64,000 bases of DNA from Kribbella kalugense (GCF_004365875.1 NZ_SODF01000001.1:186001-250000); one strand, 5' to 3'; numbered from the stretch's first letter, positions 1-9,412 are shown. The notes: generated by a model not told the origin, from the sequence alone. A program made the numbers and translations.

Positions 1-6
1 GCCAGG

Positions 7-1065
7 ATGGGTAACACCCCGGCCGACTACGCCCGCTTCGGCATCGAGCCTGGGGCGATCAAGCCGCACGAGGACGGTCTCCGCACCGACGGCGGCCCGG
101 GCAGCTACGAGTGGTGGTACTTCGATGCGCACCTGGACGACGGCGCGAAGCTGGTCGTGGTGTTCTTCACCAAGGAGTTCACCGCCATCGACAGGCCGCT
201 CGCGCCGATGATCCGCATCGACCTGACGCTGCCCGACGGCACCACGGTCGAGAAGCTGGCCGAGTTCGATGCGGAGGTGTTCTCGGCTTCGACCGACACC
301 TGCGACGTCCGCATCGGTGCCAACGTCTTCGCCGGCGACCTGCACACGTACACGATTCGCGCCAAGGCCGAGGACGTCGAGGTCGATGTCACGTTGACCG
401 GGCAGGTGCCCGCCTGGCGTCCCGAGTCCGGGCACTGGCTGTTCGGTGACGAGGGTGAGCAGATCTTCGCCTGGCTTCCGTCGGTACCTGAGGGCCGGGT
501 CGAGGCGACGTACAGCATCGGTGGAAGGAGCAGCACGACCACGGGCGTGGGCTATCACGATCACAACTGGGGCAACACCCTGATGCTGAAGCTCATGCAC
601 CATTGGTACTGGGCGCGAGGCTCGGCCGGTCCGTACTCGGTGATCGCGTCCTACATCACCGCCGAGAAGCAGTACGGATACGCCACCCTGCCCGTCTTCA
701 TGCTGGCTCGCGACGGCAAGTTCATCGCCGACGACAAGACGAAGGTGACGTTCGAGGAACTCGGGCCCTACACGGACACGGAGACCGGCAAACCGGTCGC
801 AAACGTCACTCGCTACACCTACACCGACGGCGACGAGCGCTACGTCGTCACCTACACCCGGCATTCAGACCTCTCGACAGTCAAGTTCGTCGACGGACTG
901 AAAGGCCCGAAGAAGGCCGCCGCCAAGATCGCCGGCTTCGACGGCGCCTACCTCCGCTTCGTCGGCGAGGTACGCATCGAACACTACGAAGGCCACAACC
1001 TGATCGAGAGCCATGTCGACGACGCCCTCTGGGAACTCATGTACTTCGGAAAGGCCCGTCCCTGA
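7..1065 (+). CDS. AttH/CrtC-type lipocalin-like protein
   Basis: The 352-residue protein opens its conserved part with SYEWWYFDAHLDDG, the signature of the hydroxyneurosporene synthase/AttH beta-barrel family. Further hallmarks are GVGYHDHNWGN near residue 180 and WYWARG near residue 200. Members of the family hydrate carotenoids or act on other hydrophobic substrates, and many actinobacterial members have no known reaction. No signal peptide is visible, so it is probably cytoplasmic. The ATG sits only 6 bases from the left edge and the frame is open to the edge, so the true start may lie outside the window. It ends close to the convergent GntR gene. Its role in the neighbouring catabolic operon is unknown. 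Confidence 0.6.
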   Translation: MGNTPADYARFGIEPGAIKPHEDGLRTDGGPGSYEWWYFDAHLDDGAKLVVVFFTKEFTAIDRPLAPMIRIDLTLPDGTTVEKLAEFDAEVFSASTDTCDVRIGANVFAGDLHTYTIRAKAEDVEVDVTLTGQVPAWRPESGHWLFGDEGEQIFAWLPSVPEGRVEATYSIGGRSSTTTGVGYHDHNWGNTLMLKLMHHWYWARGSAGPYSVIASYITAEKQYGYATLPVFMLARDGKFIADDKTKVTFEELGPYTDTETGKPVANVTRYTYTDGDERYVVTYTRHSDLSTVKFVDGLKGPKKAAAKIAGFDGAYLRFVGEVRIEHYEGHNLIESHVDDALWELMYFGKARP

Positions 1066-1090
1066 CTCCGGCTGCCAAGGCCGTTGGTGG

Positions 1091-1876
1091 TCAGTGTTTG
1101 TAGCGGTACGTCGAGTGGCGGCGGAGTGCGAGTTGGAGGGCCTTCTCGTCCTGGGCTTCGATCGCCTCGACGATCGCCCGGTGGACTGCCAGTCTGCGAC
1201 GCCGCAACTGTTGTGGTGTCGTGTCGTCGCCGTTCTCGTGGATCACCGTCTGGGCCCGGGAGCGGACCGTCTCGAGGGCGGTCAGGTAGGCGACTCTGAG
1301 GAGCTCGTTGGTGCAGCACTCCGCGATCGCGGAGTGCAGCGACAGAACGGCTTGGTAGAGCTCCGTCCCGTTCTCGGTGTCCTCCAGTGCAGCGAGGTGC
1401 TCGTACAGTCGGCGGAGGTCGGCGGGCTTGCGGTTGGTGAGCGCGTTCAGCGTCACGGTCGGCTCGAGGGCGTCGCGGAGCTCGACCGCATCGGCGACGT
1501 CCTCGAGGCCATCGGTCAGCTGGACGAGCGAGTGCGCGAGGCGTAGTACAGGCCGGGGGGCCGCGACAAAGGCGCCGCCGCGTGGGCCTTGGCGGAGCTT
1601 GATCCGCTCTCTGCTGGTCAGGATCTGCAGCGCCTCGTTCAGCGTGGACGGTGCGACGCCGAAGGCATTGGCCAGCTCGGGCTTGGTGCCGAGCGGGGTG
1701 CCCGGCTCGATCTGTTCGCGGGTGATGAACGCGTCCAGGTAGGCGGCGACGCCTTCGGACCGCGAGCCGCGGTAGGCGCCGAGGCCGCCGTTGTCGCCGA
1801 CGGCCTGCCGCAGCTTGGCGAGGATCGGCGCGGCCGCTCGGGCGGTGGTCGCGGGAGGCTCCGGTGTGCTCGCCAT
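1091..1876 (-). CDS. GntR-family regulator, FadR/FCD type
   Basis: This is a 261-residue DNA-binding regulator. An N-terminal winged helix (about residues 40-105, with ELANAFGVAPSTLNEALQIL as recognition region) is followed by an all-helical FCD ligand domain (about 110-255). The FCD part keeps the usual metal-ligand pattern: an early Asp (RDALEP), the His of LHSAIAECC, and late His residues in HRAIVEA and RRHSTY. FCD regulators usually sense small organic acids and repress the adjacent catabolic operon. It is divergent from the peptide-type transporter operon, and a 14-bp imperfect palindrome lies between them. AAGGAG stands about 4 bases before the ATG and supports the start. Confidence 0.88.
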   Translation of the reverse strand: MASTPEPPATTARAAAPILAKLRQAVGDNGGLGAYRGSRSEGVAAYLDAFITREQIEPGTPLGTKPELANAFGVAPSTLNEALQILTSRERIKLRQGPRGGAFVAAPRPVLRLAHSLVQLTDGLEDVADAVELRDALEPTVTLNALTNRKPADLRRLYEHLAALEDTENGTELYQAVLSLHSAIAECCTNELLRVAYLTALETVRSRAQTVIHENGDDTTPQQLRRRRLAVHRAIVEAIEAQDEKALQLALRRHSTYRYKH

Positions 1877-1933
1877 GTCACTCCTTCTGGGCGGTGGTCA
1901 GCATGCTTCGGTTCAATCTACTACCTGATCTTG

Positions 1934-1947
1934 TAACTAGCATGTTA
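1934..1947. promoter_or_regulatory. Candidate GntR operator
   Basis: TAAC, then a GC-centred core, then GTTA form an imperfect 14-bp palindrome (10 of 14 positions symmetrical) in an AT-rich patch. The site lies between the divergent GntR gene and the transporter operon, about 38 bp before the SBP start. Its position suits autoregulation plus operon control; binding is inferred. Confidence 0.35.
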
Positions 1948-1984
1948 ATTGTGTTTAATGTGGCGCAATCCCAGGAGGTCTCCA

Positions 1985-3481
1985 ATGCAGCGCTCATCGC
2001 TCGTGGCCGGCTCCGCCGCCGCTCTCACACTCCTTCTCGCCGCTTGCGGCGGGCCGTCGGCCGCCACCGGGTCCAGTTCGGTCGTCAAGATCGGCATGAC
2101 CACCGAGGCCGGCAGCAACTACGACCCGGTGACGAACCCGAACGCGTTCGCGACCGGCTACCTCTCACCTGTCTTCGACACGCTCCTGACCAGGACCGAT
2201 GCCGGCGGGTTCGCCCCTGACCTGGCCACGTCGTACGCCGTCGCCCCGAGCGGTAAGTCGGTGACGCTCACCTTGCGCTCCGGCGTGACGTTCCAGGACG
2301 GAGCCAAGCTCGACGCGGCGGCCGTGGTGGCCAACCTCGAGCGGGCGAGAACTGCCAAGAAGTCCGTGGTCAAGCTGGAGTTGGCGACCGTCACCGCGGT
2401 GAAGGCGGTGAACCCGACGACGGTCGAGATCGACCTGTCCAGCGGGGCGGGCGCCTTGCTCGGTTCGCTGACGGGCAGAGTCGGCATGATGGGCAGTCCC
2501 GCCAAGCTGAACGACCCGTCGTACGCGAACAAGCCGGTCGGCGCGGGTCCGTGGAAGGTCAGTGACGAGTCGGTGGTCGGGCAGCGGATGGTCTACACCG
2601 CATACGACGGCTACTGGGACAAGTCGGTTCAGAAGGTGAAGCGGATCGAGATCAGCCTCGTCACGGCCGAGTCGATGGGCAACGCGTTGCTCGGCGGGCA
2701 GATCGACATCGGTTCGGTCGAGGGGCGGCGGGACATGATCCCGCAGTTGGAGAAGGCCGGCTTCAAGGAGCAGGACTTCCCGACGATTCCGTACCAGCAC
2801 ATGCTGTACTTGCGGAAGACCGGCCCGCTCGCCGACGTACGAGTGCGGCAGGCGATCTCGATGGCGATCGACCGGGATGCCCTGAACAGTCAGGTCCTGG
2901 AGTCCGCCTGCAAGCCGCAGGCCGCAGTACAGGCACTGCCGGAGCCGCAGACCGGAGCCGCGCCGAAGGCTGACCTGACGGCCGCCAAGCAGTTGCTGAC
3001 CGAGGCCGGCTACGGACAGGGGATCGACCTCAAGCTCGTGGTCAGCTCGGCAGGTCCGGGATCGAAGATCCTGCAGGCGATGCAGGGCCAGCTCTCGAAG
3101 ATCGGCGTACGCATCTCGATCAACCCGATGGCCCGCGCCCAGCTCCTCAGCACCTATGTCGGCGGCAGTGTGGACGGATACTTCACAGTCAACACCGGCG
3201 ACGCCGACCCTGCGTCGCTCGTCGCCCAGCTGAGTACGACGCTGAGTCCTGGTGACTTCAGCGATCCGGTGCTGAACCAGCTCGCGGCTCGCGGCGCGAA
3301 CACCGTCGATGCCGCCGCGCGGAAGGCCGCCTACGCCGAGTGGAATCAGCGGTTCACCACGACCGCCTTCGGGATCGGTATCTGCAACCTCGAGCTGCCG
3401 TACATGGTCCGCTCGGGCATCGACGGTTTGAAGGTCGGCAGCCCCCTGCATATCGACCCGCGCGGCCTCCAGGTGCACTGA
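1985..3481 (+). CDS. ABC transporter solute-binding lipoprotein, family 5
   Basis: This 498-residue protein resembles dipeptide/oligopeptide-binding proteins (SBP_bac_5, DppA/OppA type). It carries a lipoprotein signal (LTLLLAAC, lipid-modified Cys21). The family core follows: an N-terminal lobe with DPVTNPNAF and a later DVRVRQAISMAIDRDAL, typical of this fold. It should sit on the outer face of the membrane and feed the two permeases that follow. The start at 1985 is preferred to a GTG 36 bases upstream because AGGAGGTC lies 4 bases before this ATG and the signal peptide begins here. Given the downstream enzymes, the ligand may be an aromatic acid or conjugate rather than a peptide. Confidence 0.9.
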   Translation: MQRSSLVAGSAAALTLLLAACGGPSAATGSSSVVKIGMTTEAGSNYDPVTNPNAFATGYLSPVFDTLLTRTDAGGFAPDLATSYAVAPSGKSVTLTLRSGVTFQDGAKLDAAAVVANLERARTAKKSVVKLELATVTAVKAVNPTTVEIDLSSGAGALLGSLTGRVGMMGSPAKLNDPSYANKPVGAGPWKVSDESVVGQRMVYTAYDGYWDKSVQKVKRIEISLVTAESMGNALLGGQIDIGSVEGRRDMIPQLEKAGFKEQDFPTIPYQHMLYLRKTGPLADVRVRQAISMAIDRDALNSQVLESACKPQAAVQALPEPQTGAAPKADLTAAKQLLTEAGYGQGIDLKLVVSSAGPGSKILQAMQGQLSKIGVRISINPMARAQLLSTYVGGSVDGYFTVNTGDADPASLVAQLSTTLSPGDFSDPVLNQLAARGANTVDAAARKAAYAEWNQRFTTTAFGIGICNLELPYMVRSGIDGLKVGSPLHIDPRGLQVH

Positions 3482-3483
3482 CC

Positions 3484-4452
3484 ATGAGTGCCGTGGCCAT
3501 TCTCCGCCGGCCGGGTGTCCGGCTGGCGGGCCGGACCTTGCTCATCGCCCCGGTCCTGCTGGTCGTGACGATGTTCGCGTTCGCGTTGTCCCTGCTGGTC
3601 CCCGGCGATCCGGCCCACGCCATCCTCGGCGACGCGGCGACACCCGAGTCGGTCGCCGCGGTGCGGGCCGAGCTCGGCCTGAACCAGCCGGTGCCGGAGC
3701 GCTACGTGCACTGGCTCGGCGATGTGCTCAGCGGCGACCTCGGCCGGTCGCTGTTCGGTGGTACGCCGGTGCTCGACTCGATCACCGCCCGGCTACCCGT
3801 GACGATCTCGCTCGTCGGTGCGGCGATCCTGCTCACCATCGTCGTGGCTGTTCCGCTGGGCATGCTGGCCGGATACAAGAAGAGCAGGACCGCCGACCGG
3901 ATCGCCAGTCTGCTCGTCTCGGTCGGGCAGGCTCTGCCGCCGTTCTGGGTCGGTCTGGTGCTCGTCGCCGTCGTCGCACTCGGCGCAGGGCTGCTGCCGC
4001 CGTACGGGTATGTGCCTGCTTCGCAAGGACTCGGGCCGTACCTGCAACACCTCGTGCTTCCGGCGCTGGCGCTCGCGATCCCCGGAACCTGCGAGTTGTT
4101 CCTGCAGACCCGAACGGCAGCCGTGGAGGTCTTCTCCGAGGACTATGTCCGTACGGCGCGTGCGGCCGGCCTGAGTACCTGGTCGATCCTGACGAAGTGG
4201 GGTGCCAAGAACGCGATGGTTCCGGTCGTCACGGTCTGCGGCCTCCAGCTCGATCGCCTGATCGGAGTGGCCGCGCTGGTCGAGGCCGTCTTCGGCATGC
4301 AGGGCATCGGATCGCTCGCGGTGACGGCGGCTCTCAACTCCGACATTCCCACTATCCAAGGGGTGGTCCTCGTCGTGGGTGGCTTCGTCCTCGTCGTGAA
4401 CCTGTGCGTCGATCTGTCCTACACCTACTTCAATCCAAGGCTGCGGTCATGA
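3484..4452 (+). CDS. ABC transporter permease, DppB type
   Basis: This is a 322-residue inner-membrane permease of the BPD_transp_1 family with about six membrane helices. An N-terminal segment (LLIAPVLLVVTMFAFALSLL) is followed by the periplasmic PGDPAHAILG stretch typical of DppB/OppB/NikB proteins. The cytoplasmic coupling loop is near DYVRTARAAGLSTWSILTKW. It starts 2 bases after the SBP stop, and its own stop overlaps the next start as ATGA, so it is translationally coupled. It should form the transport channel together with the DppC-like subunit. Confidence 0.9.
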   Translation: MSAVAILRRPGVRLAGRTLLIAPVLLVVTMFAFALSLLVPGDPAHAILGDAATPESVAAVRAELGLNQPVPERYVHWLGDVLSGDLGRSLFGGTPVLDSITARLPVTISLVGAAILLTIVVAVPLGMLAGYKKSRTADRIASLLVSVGQALPPFWVGLVLVAVVALGAGLLPPYGYVPASQGLGPYLQHLVLPALALAIPGTCELFLQTRTAAVEVFSEDYVRTARAAGLSTWSILTKWGAKNAMVPVVTVCGLQLDRLIGVAALVEAVFGMQGIGSLAVTAALNSDIPTIQGVVLVVGGFVLVVNLCVDLSYTYFNPRLRS

Positions 4453-5282
4453 CCGCCGTCGCAGTGCTGCCGGCCGGGCGGACTCACAACTGGAGCCGGT
4501 TCAGCGGCGTCATCCTGCTCGGAGCCATTGTCGCGCTGTTGCTTGTCGCGCCTGCGTTCGCGCCGTACCCGCCGAACCAGACTGCGCTCGGGCCTTCCTT
4601 GCAAGGGCCGAGCTGGAGTCACCTGTTCGGGATCGACGAAGTCGGCCGGGATCTGTTCAGCCGGACCCTGAGTGGAGTCCGTACGTCGCTGGCCGCGGCC
4701 TCGCTGGCGGTAGGCGTCGCGCTGGTGATCGGCGTACCGCTGGGTGTCCTCAGTGGCTACCTGCGTGGGTTCGCGGACGGCCTGATCACGCGCGCGGTCG
4801 GCGTACTGCAGACGATGCCCGGGCTGATCCTGGCGATGGCGATCGTCGGGGCGATGGGACGAAGTCTGGTCAACGCGATGATTGCCATCGGCATCGTCTT
4901 TGTGCCGCGGATCTACCGGGTGGTCCGGGCCGGCGCGATGGCGACGTCGACGCAGACGTACGTCGAGGCCGCCCGTTCGATGGGGTCGCCGCGCTGGCGG
5001 ATCATGGCCGGACACGTCCTGCCGGGGATCCTCCCTGCCGTACTCGTGCAGGCGTCGGTCACGATGGCGGTCGCCGTCCTGAGCGAGGCGAGTCTCAGCT
5101 TCGTCGGGCTCGGGGTGCAGCCGCCGTCGGCCAGTCTCGGCACGCTCATCGCCGAGTCGGACGACTACCTCGGCCGCGCGAGCCATCTGGCGATCCTGCC
5201 CGGGGTCGCGATGGTCTTCGTCGTGCTGCTGTTCACCGCCTTCGCGACCCAGTTGCGCCGACTGCTGGAGGGAGAGCGATGA
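4449..5282 (+). CDS. ABC transporter permease, DppC type
   Basis: This 277-residue permease has an N-terminal membrane helix (VILLGAIVALLLVAPAFAPY) and a short OppC_N-like region. The LFGIDEVGRDLFSRTLSGVRTSL stretch, characteristic of DppC/OppC, comes next. The EAA-type coupling loop is at TYVEAARSMGSPRWRIMAGHVLP, and GLGVQPPSASLGTLI follows as usual in the family. The start is the ATG inside an ATGA overlap with the upstream permease. It pairs with the DppB-like subunit in the membrane. Confidence 0.9.
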   Translation: MTAVAVLPAGRTHNWSRFSGVILLGAIVALLLVAPAFAPYPPNQTALGPSLQGPSWSHLFGIDEVGRDLFSRTLSGVRTSLAAASLAVGVALVIGVPLGVLSGYLRGFADGLITRAVGVLQTMPGLILAMAIVGAMGRSLVNAMIAIGIVFVPRIYRVVRAGAMATSTQTYVEAARSMGSPRWRIMAGHVLPGILPAVLVQASVTMAVAVLSEASLSFVGLGVQPPSASLGTLIAESDDYLGRASHLAILPGVAMVFVVLLFTAFATQLRRLLEGER

Positions 5283-6241
5283 TCCAGGTCGAAGGTCTGA
5301 ACGTCTCCTTCCGTACGCCGGGGCGCGCACCGCTCCCGGTGCTCAGCGACGTCTCGTTCACCCTTCGTCCGCACCGGATCACCGGCCTGGTCGGCGAATC
5401 GGGTTCGGGTAAGAGCGTCACCGCGCTGGCTCTGATGGACCTGCTGCCTCGCAATAGCGCAGAGGTCCAGATCGGCGTACTGCGGATGGGCGCGGACGAG
5501 ATCGACACTGCGACGATCGGCGGTCGTCGCGGCCGTGAGTTGTCGATGATCTTCCAGGAACCGATGCGCAGCCTGAACCCGGCCTTCACGGCCGGCGAGC
5601 AGATCGTCGCCGTCGCCCGGCGGCACCTCCGGCTGGACCGTCGGGCGGCGCGCGCCAAGGCGATCGAGATGCTGAAGCTGGTCGGCATCCCCGATCCCGA
5701 ACGCAACGCTGGTGCCTATCCGCATCAGCTCAGCGGCGGAATGTGCCAACGGGTCCTGATCGCGATCGCCCTCGTCGGCCGGCCCAGGGTGCTGTTCGCC
5801 GACGAGCCGACCACGGCCTTGGATGCGACCACCCAGGCGCAGGTTCTTTCCGTACTGCGGGAGCTCACCGAACGACTCGGGATGACGACGATGATCGCCA
5901 CCCACGACCTCGGCGTCGTGGCCGAACTGTGTGACGACGTGCTGGTCATGTACGGCGGCCAGATCGTCGAGAGGGCAAGTGTCGACGAGTTGTTCCGTGC
6001 ACCGCGACACCCTTATACGAAAGCGTTGCTGGCATGTTCCTCGGTCGGCCAGGAATCGTTGCGCGGCATCCCTGGATCCGTGCCGGCGCCCGGGCATTGG
6101 CCGACCGGGTGCAGGTTCGCGCCGCGCTGTTCGCTCGCATCGGCCGGCACTTGTGACATTGCCACGGTCCCGCTGATCGACCTACCGGGGGACCGGAGCG
6201 CGCGATGTCTGCGTCTTGACCAGACAGGAGAGACGAGATGA
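5279..6241 (+). CDS. ABC transporter ATP-binding protein, DppD type
   Basis: This 320-residue ATPase has Walker A GESGSGKS, signature LSGGMCQRV and Walker B VLFADEPTTALD followed by the H-loop ATHDLG. The C-terminal oligopeptide-transporter extension contains two Cys (GCRFAPRCS and GTCDIA). DppD/OppD proteins drive import together with a DppF-type partner. It starts within an ATGA overlap with the permease gene and ends in another ATGA overlap, so expression is stoichiometrically linked. Confidence 0.92.
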   Translation: MIQVEGLNVSFRTPGRAPLPVLSDVSFTLRPHRITGLVGESGSGKSVTALALMDLLPRNSAEVQIGVLRMGADEIDTATIGGRRGRELSMIFQEPMRSLNPAFTAGEQIVAVARRHLRLDRRAARAKAIEMLKLVGIPDPERNAGAYPHQLSGGMCQRVLIAIALVGRPRVLFADEPTTALDATTQAQVLSVLRELTERLGMTTMIATHDLGVVAELCDDVLVMYGGQIVERASVDELFRAPRHPYTKALLACSSVGQESLRGIPGSVPAPGHWPTGCRFAPRCSLASAGTCDIATVPLIDLPGDRSARCLRLDQTGETR

Positions 6242-7329
6242 CGGCTCTCGACGCACGCGGCGGCACCGAATCGCTGCTCGCGGCAGCGCCGCTGGTGGTG
6301 GCGACCGGGATCAAGAAGGTCTTTCGCCGCCAAGGTCTGGCGGCCGGGACGTTCACGGCCGTGGATGGTGTCGATCTGCGGATCGCACCGGGCGAAACTC
6401 TCGGCCTGGTAGGAGAATCGGGCTCCGGCAAGTCGACAGTGGGCCGGATGCTGGTCGGGATGTACCGGCCGGACGCGGGCCGGGTCGAGTTCGCCGGCGA
6501 CGACGTGAGCACCCTGCGCGGCGCGGCCTTGCGCCGGTTGCACCAGTCCGCCGCGATGGTTTTCCAGGACCCGTACTCCGCGCTCGACCCACGCTGGTCG
6601 ATCGAGCGGATCGTCGCCGAGCCGCTCGCGATCGCCGGTGAGTCGCGCAGCAACCGACGCAAGCAGGCCGCGGAGGCGCTCCGGCTGGTAGGACTGGACG
6701 AGTCCCACCTGCAGCGCCGGCCGGCAGACTTCTCCGGCGGCCAGCGACAGCGCGTCGCCATAGCTCGCGCGTTGGTCAGTCGGCCTCGTTTGATCGTCTG
6801 CGACGAGTCGGTCTCCGCACTCGACGTCTCCACCCAGGCTCAGGTGCTCGGTCTGCTGAAGGATCTGCAGGACCGGCTAGGGGTCGCGTACCTCTTCATC
6901 TCGCACGACCTCAACGCCGTACGCCGGATCAGCGACCGGGTCGCGGTGATGTACCTCGGCCGACTCGTCGAGGAAGGTCCGACCGAGCAGGTCGTGACCG
7001 CACCGGCCCATCCGTACGCCGCCGCCCTGGTGTCGGCGATGCCGGTCCCTGATCCGCTGGCGGTTCGTAGCCGGACCCGGATCGTGCTCGCCGGATCGCC
7101 GCCGTCGGCGGCCGACCCGCCGTCCGGCTGCTCGTTCCGGACCCGTTGTCCACTGGCCATGCCGATCTGCGCCGAGCGCCGGCCGGCCTGGACCGAGCTG
7201 TCCGGCGGCCGCCGGGTGGCCTGCCATCTGTACGACCGCCCGGACGCGCCGCGTACCGGACAGATCGGTGAGCTGATGCTCGCCGCCCTTTCTGTGCAAC
7301 AGCCGACCGCTGTGAAGGAGACACGATGA
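6238..7329 (+). CDS. ABC transporter ATP-binding protein, DppF type
   Basis: This is the second ATPase of the importer, 363 residues. It has Walker A GESGSGKS, signature FSGGQRQRV, Walker B LIVCDESVSALD and H-loop ISHDLN. The oligopeptide C-terminal extension (SFRTRCPLAMPICAERRPAW) is present. The N terminus is about 20 residues longer than usual before the first strand. It is coupled by ATGA overlaps to both neighbours. The complete five-gene importer (SBP, two permeases, two ATPases) supports a functional uptake system. Confidence 0.92.
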   Translation: MTALDARGGTESLLAAAPLVVATGIKKVFRRQGLAAGTFTAVDGVDLRIAPGETLGLVGESGSGKSTVGRMLVGMYRPDAGRVEFAGDDVSTLRGAALRRLHQSAAMVFQDPYSALDPRWSIERIVAEPLAIAGESRSNRRKQAAEALRLVGLDESHLQRRPADFSGGQRQRVAIARALVSRPRLIVCDESVSALDVSTQAQVLGLLKDLQDRLGVAYLFISHDLNAVRRISDRVAVMYLGRLVEEGPTEQVVTAPAHPYAAALVSAMPVPDPLAVRSRTRIVLAGSPPSAADPPSGCSFRTRCPLAMPICAERRPAWTELSGGRRVACHLYDRPDAPRTGQIGELMLAALSVQQPTAVKETR

Positions 7330-8213
7330 AGATCGCTGCGTTCTCTACTGGGGACCGTCGCCGGCTGGGTGTGGTGCTCGAGTCCAATCTGATCGACCTG
7401 ACCGACCTCGGCGTCAAGGCGCTGGACCTGGCCGACCTCTGGTCCGACTGGCCGGCCAACCGTGATCAGATCCTGGCCGGGCTGTCCGAACGACCGCCGG
7501 TGATCCCCGCGGCCGACGTGACCTGGTTGCCGCCGATCGATCCGGGGGCCACCTTTTGGGCGGCGGCCGCGAACTACGAGGAACACCTGCGCGAGGGCAA
7601 CTTCAACCGGCCTGACTATCCACCGTTCTTCATCCGCAACGGCCAGTCTTTGGTCGGTCACGGTGGCGATGTCCACAAGCCCTGGTTCTCCGACCGGCTG
7701 GACTACGAGGGCGAGCTGGCCGTCGTCATCGGCCGCCGGGCACATCTGGTCAGCGAGGCGGAGGCCGTCGACTACATCGCCGGCTACACCTGCTTCAACG
7801 ACGGATCGGTGCGGGACTGGCAACGCCACACGACCCAGATCACCGTCGGCAAGAACTTCTCCCGCAGCGGGGCCCTCGGACCGTGGATCGCCACCGCGGA
7901 CGACGTACCGGATGTGGACAACCGTCAGTTGGAGACCACGATCAACGGCCGGCAAGTGCAGTCCAGCCCGGTCGGTGCGGCGATCTGGGGCATCCGGTAC
8001 GTCGTGAGCTACCTGTCCGCGATCACCGAACTCCAGCCGGGCGACATCATCGCCCTCGGTACGCCGGGAGGCGTCGGCGCCCGCCAGGACCCACCCCTGT
8101 TCCTGTCCGCGGGCGACCGGGTCTCGATCGCGATCGACGGCGTCGGCGTACTGAGCCACGGCGTGGTGGAGCCGCCCGCAAGCACCGAGCCCTGGCCGGC
8201 AGGTGTTCGATGA
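7326..8213 (+). CDS. Fumarylacetoacetate hydrolase family protein
   Basis: This is a 295-residue FAH-superfamily enzyme. Such proteins hydrolyse or decarboxylate C-C bonds in ring-cleavage products using a divalent metal. The metal-site pattern is visible: DYEGELAVVIG gives the Glu-x-Glu ligands and FNDGSVRDWQ gives the Asp. GKNFSRSGALGPW carries the catalytic-loop Lys. LQPGDIIALGTPGGVG is the typical C-terminal signature. It lies in the operon between the importer and a VOC dioxygenase-like gene, as expected for the step after meta-cleavage. It starts in an ATGA overlap. Confidence 0.88.
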   Translation: MKIAAFSTGDRRRLGVVLESNLIDLTDLGVKALDLADLWSDWPANRDQILAGLSERPPVIPAADVTWLPPIDPGATFWAAAANYEEHLREGNFNRPDYPPFFIRNGQSLVGHGGDVHKPWFSDRLDYEGELAVVIGRRAHLVSEAEAVDYIAGYTCFNDGSVRDWQRHTTQITVGKNFSRSGALGPWIATADDVPDVDNRQLETTINGRQVQSSPVGAAIWGIRYVVSYLSAITELQPGDIIALGTPGGVGARQDPPLFLSAGDRVSIAIDGVGVLSHGVVEPPASTEPWPAGVR

Positions 8214-9412
8214 CCACGTACGACGTAGGCGGCGTCCGGCTGCCGCGACCGTTCCAGATCCGCCGGGTCTCGCACATCGGGCTGAACACCGTCGATGCCC
8301 CGGCAATGCTCAAGTGCTATCGCGACCATCTGGGCCTGCGGAGTACCGACAGCTCCGAGAACCTTGCGAACCGGCTCGACCCGGACGGCGAACACCTCAC
8401 CGCCGAAGGCGCCAGGGAGATGCACTTCCTGCGGTACGGCGCCGACCATCACCAGTTCGTGCTCATGCATCGGCAACTCTGGTCGCTGATCGATCCCGAA
8501 CACGCGTCGGTCACGATCAACCAGCTCTCCTGGCAGGTCGGCAACCTGGCCGAGGTGGCGGGAGCGGTCGACTACCTGGGCGGCGAGAAGCAACGCATCC
8601 TTCGCTCCGGTCGGGACATGCCGGGCTCGAACTGGCATACCTACGTCCTGGACCCGAACGGGTACACCGACGAGCTGACCTTCGGGATGGAGCAGGTCGG
8701 CTGGGACGCACTGAGCAAACCGCGAACGTACTGGGACAGCCTCCGGCACCGGACGTTCCCCGATCTGCCGATCCCGTCCGAGTTCGCCGAGGTGGAAGGG
8801 CGGCCGGCGGGCGAGCTAGGTACCGGGTTCCGGCCCCAGGCCGAGGAGGAGGGGTACGCCGTGGACGGCGTACTGCTCGCCAGGCCGTTCAAGGTCGTCG
8901 GGCTCGGGCCGTTCTCGATCGTCGTCGACGACCTCGACGAATCGCTCGGGTTCTACCGGGACCTCTTCGGCTTCCAGGTCCGTAGTCGCGCCACTCACGA
9001 CGGGGTCGACTTCGCGATGCTGTCCTGCAACAGCGGTCACCACGCGCTCGCGCTGTATGCCCCGGAGGTGCGAGAGCGGGTCGGGCTCCCCGCTGGGACG
9101 AGTGTCTTCGGTGTCGGCTTCCAGGTGGCCAACCACCGGCAGTTGCTGGATGCGGTGGCTTATCTGACGGACTGCGGGTACGCCGAGGTCGACGTACCGG
9201 CCGAACTGGTCCCAGGTTTCTCTCATGTCACCCACCTGCGCGACCCGGACGGCAACCTGATGCAGCTCTACTTCCACCAGCGGCAACTCCCGCCCGGCGC
9301 GGATGACGGCGTACCGCCATCGATGGTCGGTCCGGCGTCGTCGTGGCCGCAGACGATCGATGCGCCGGTGGACGTGTTCGGCGGCGAGATCTTCATGGGG
9401 CCGTGGGGATGA
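8210..9412 (+). CDS. Two-domain VOC protein, extradiol-dioxygenase-like
   Basis: This 400-residue protein has two glyoxalase/bleomycin-resistance/dioxygenase (VOC) modules, about residues 20-170 and 225-385, like two-domain catechol 2,3-dioxygenases. The first module keeps a plausible His-His-Glu metal triad (VSHIGLN, DHHQFVLMH, GYTDELTF). In the second, the first His is replaced (GPFSIVV) and the Glu is Gln (NLMQLYF), so it looks structural. Classical type I extradiol enzymes carry the metal in the C-terminal domain, the reverse of what is seen here. The reaction is therefore uncertain: ring cleavage is most likely from context, and another VOC reaction is possible. The start is the ATG in an ATGA overlap. 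Confidence 0.8.
   Translation: MTTYDVGGVRLPRPFQIRRVSHIGLNTVDAPAMLKCYRDHLGLRSTDSSENLANRLDPDGEHLTAEGAREMHFLRYGADHHQFVLMHRQLWSLIDPEHASVTINQLSWQVGNLAEVAGAVDYLGGEKQRILRSGRDMPGSNWHTYVLDPNGYTDELTFGMEQVGWDALSKPRTYWDSLRHRTFPDLPIPSEFAEVEGRPAGELGTGFRPQAEEEGYAVDGVLLARPFKVVGLGPFSIVVDDLDESLGFYRDLFGFQVRSRATHDGVDFAMLSCNSGHHALALYAPEVRERVGLPAGTSVFGVGFQVANHRQLLDAVAYLTDCGYAEVDVPAELVPGFSHVTHLRDPDGNLMQLYFHQRQLPPGADDGVPPSMVGPASSWPQTIDAPVDVFGGEIFMGPWG

Noticed and set aside
2165..3478. 437-codon frame antisense to the solute-binding protein
   Set aside because: Shadow of a well-supported lipoprotein gene, with no ribosome site or family motif.
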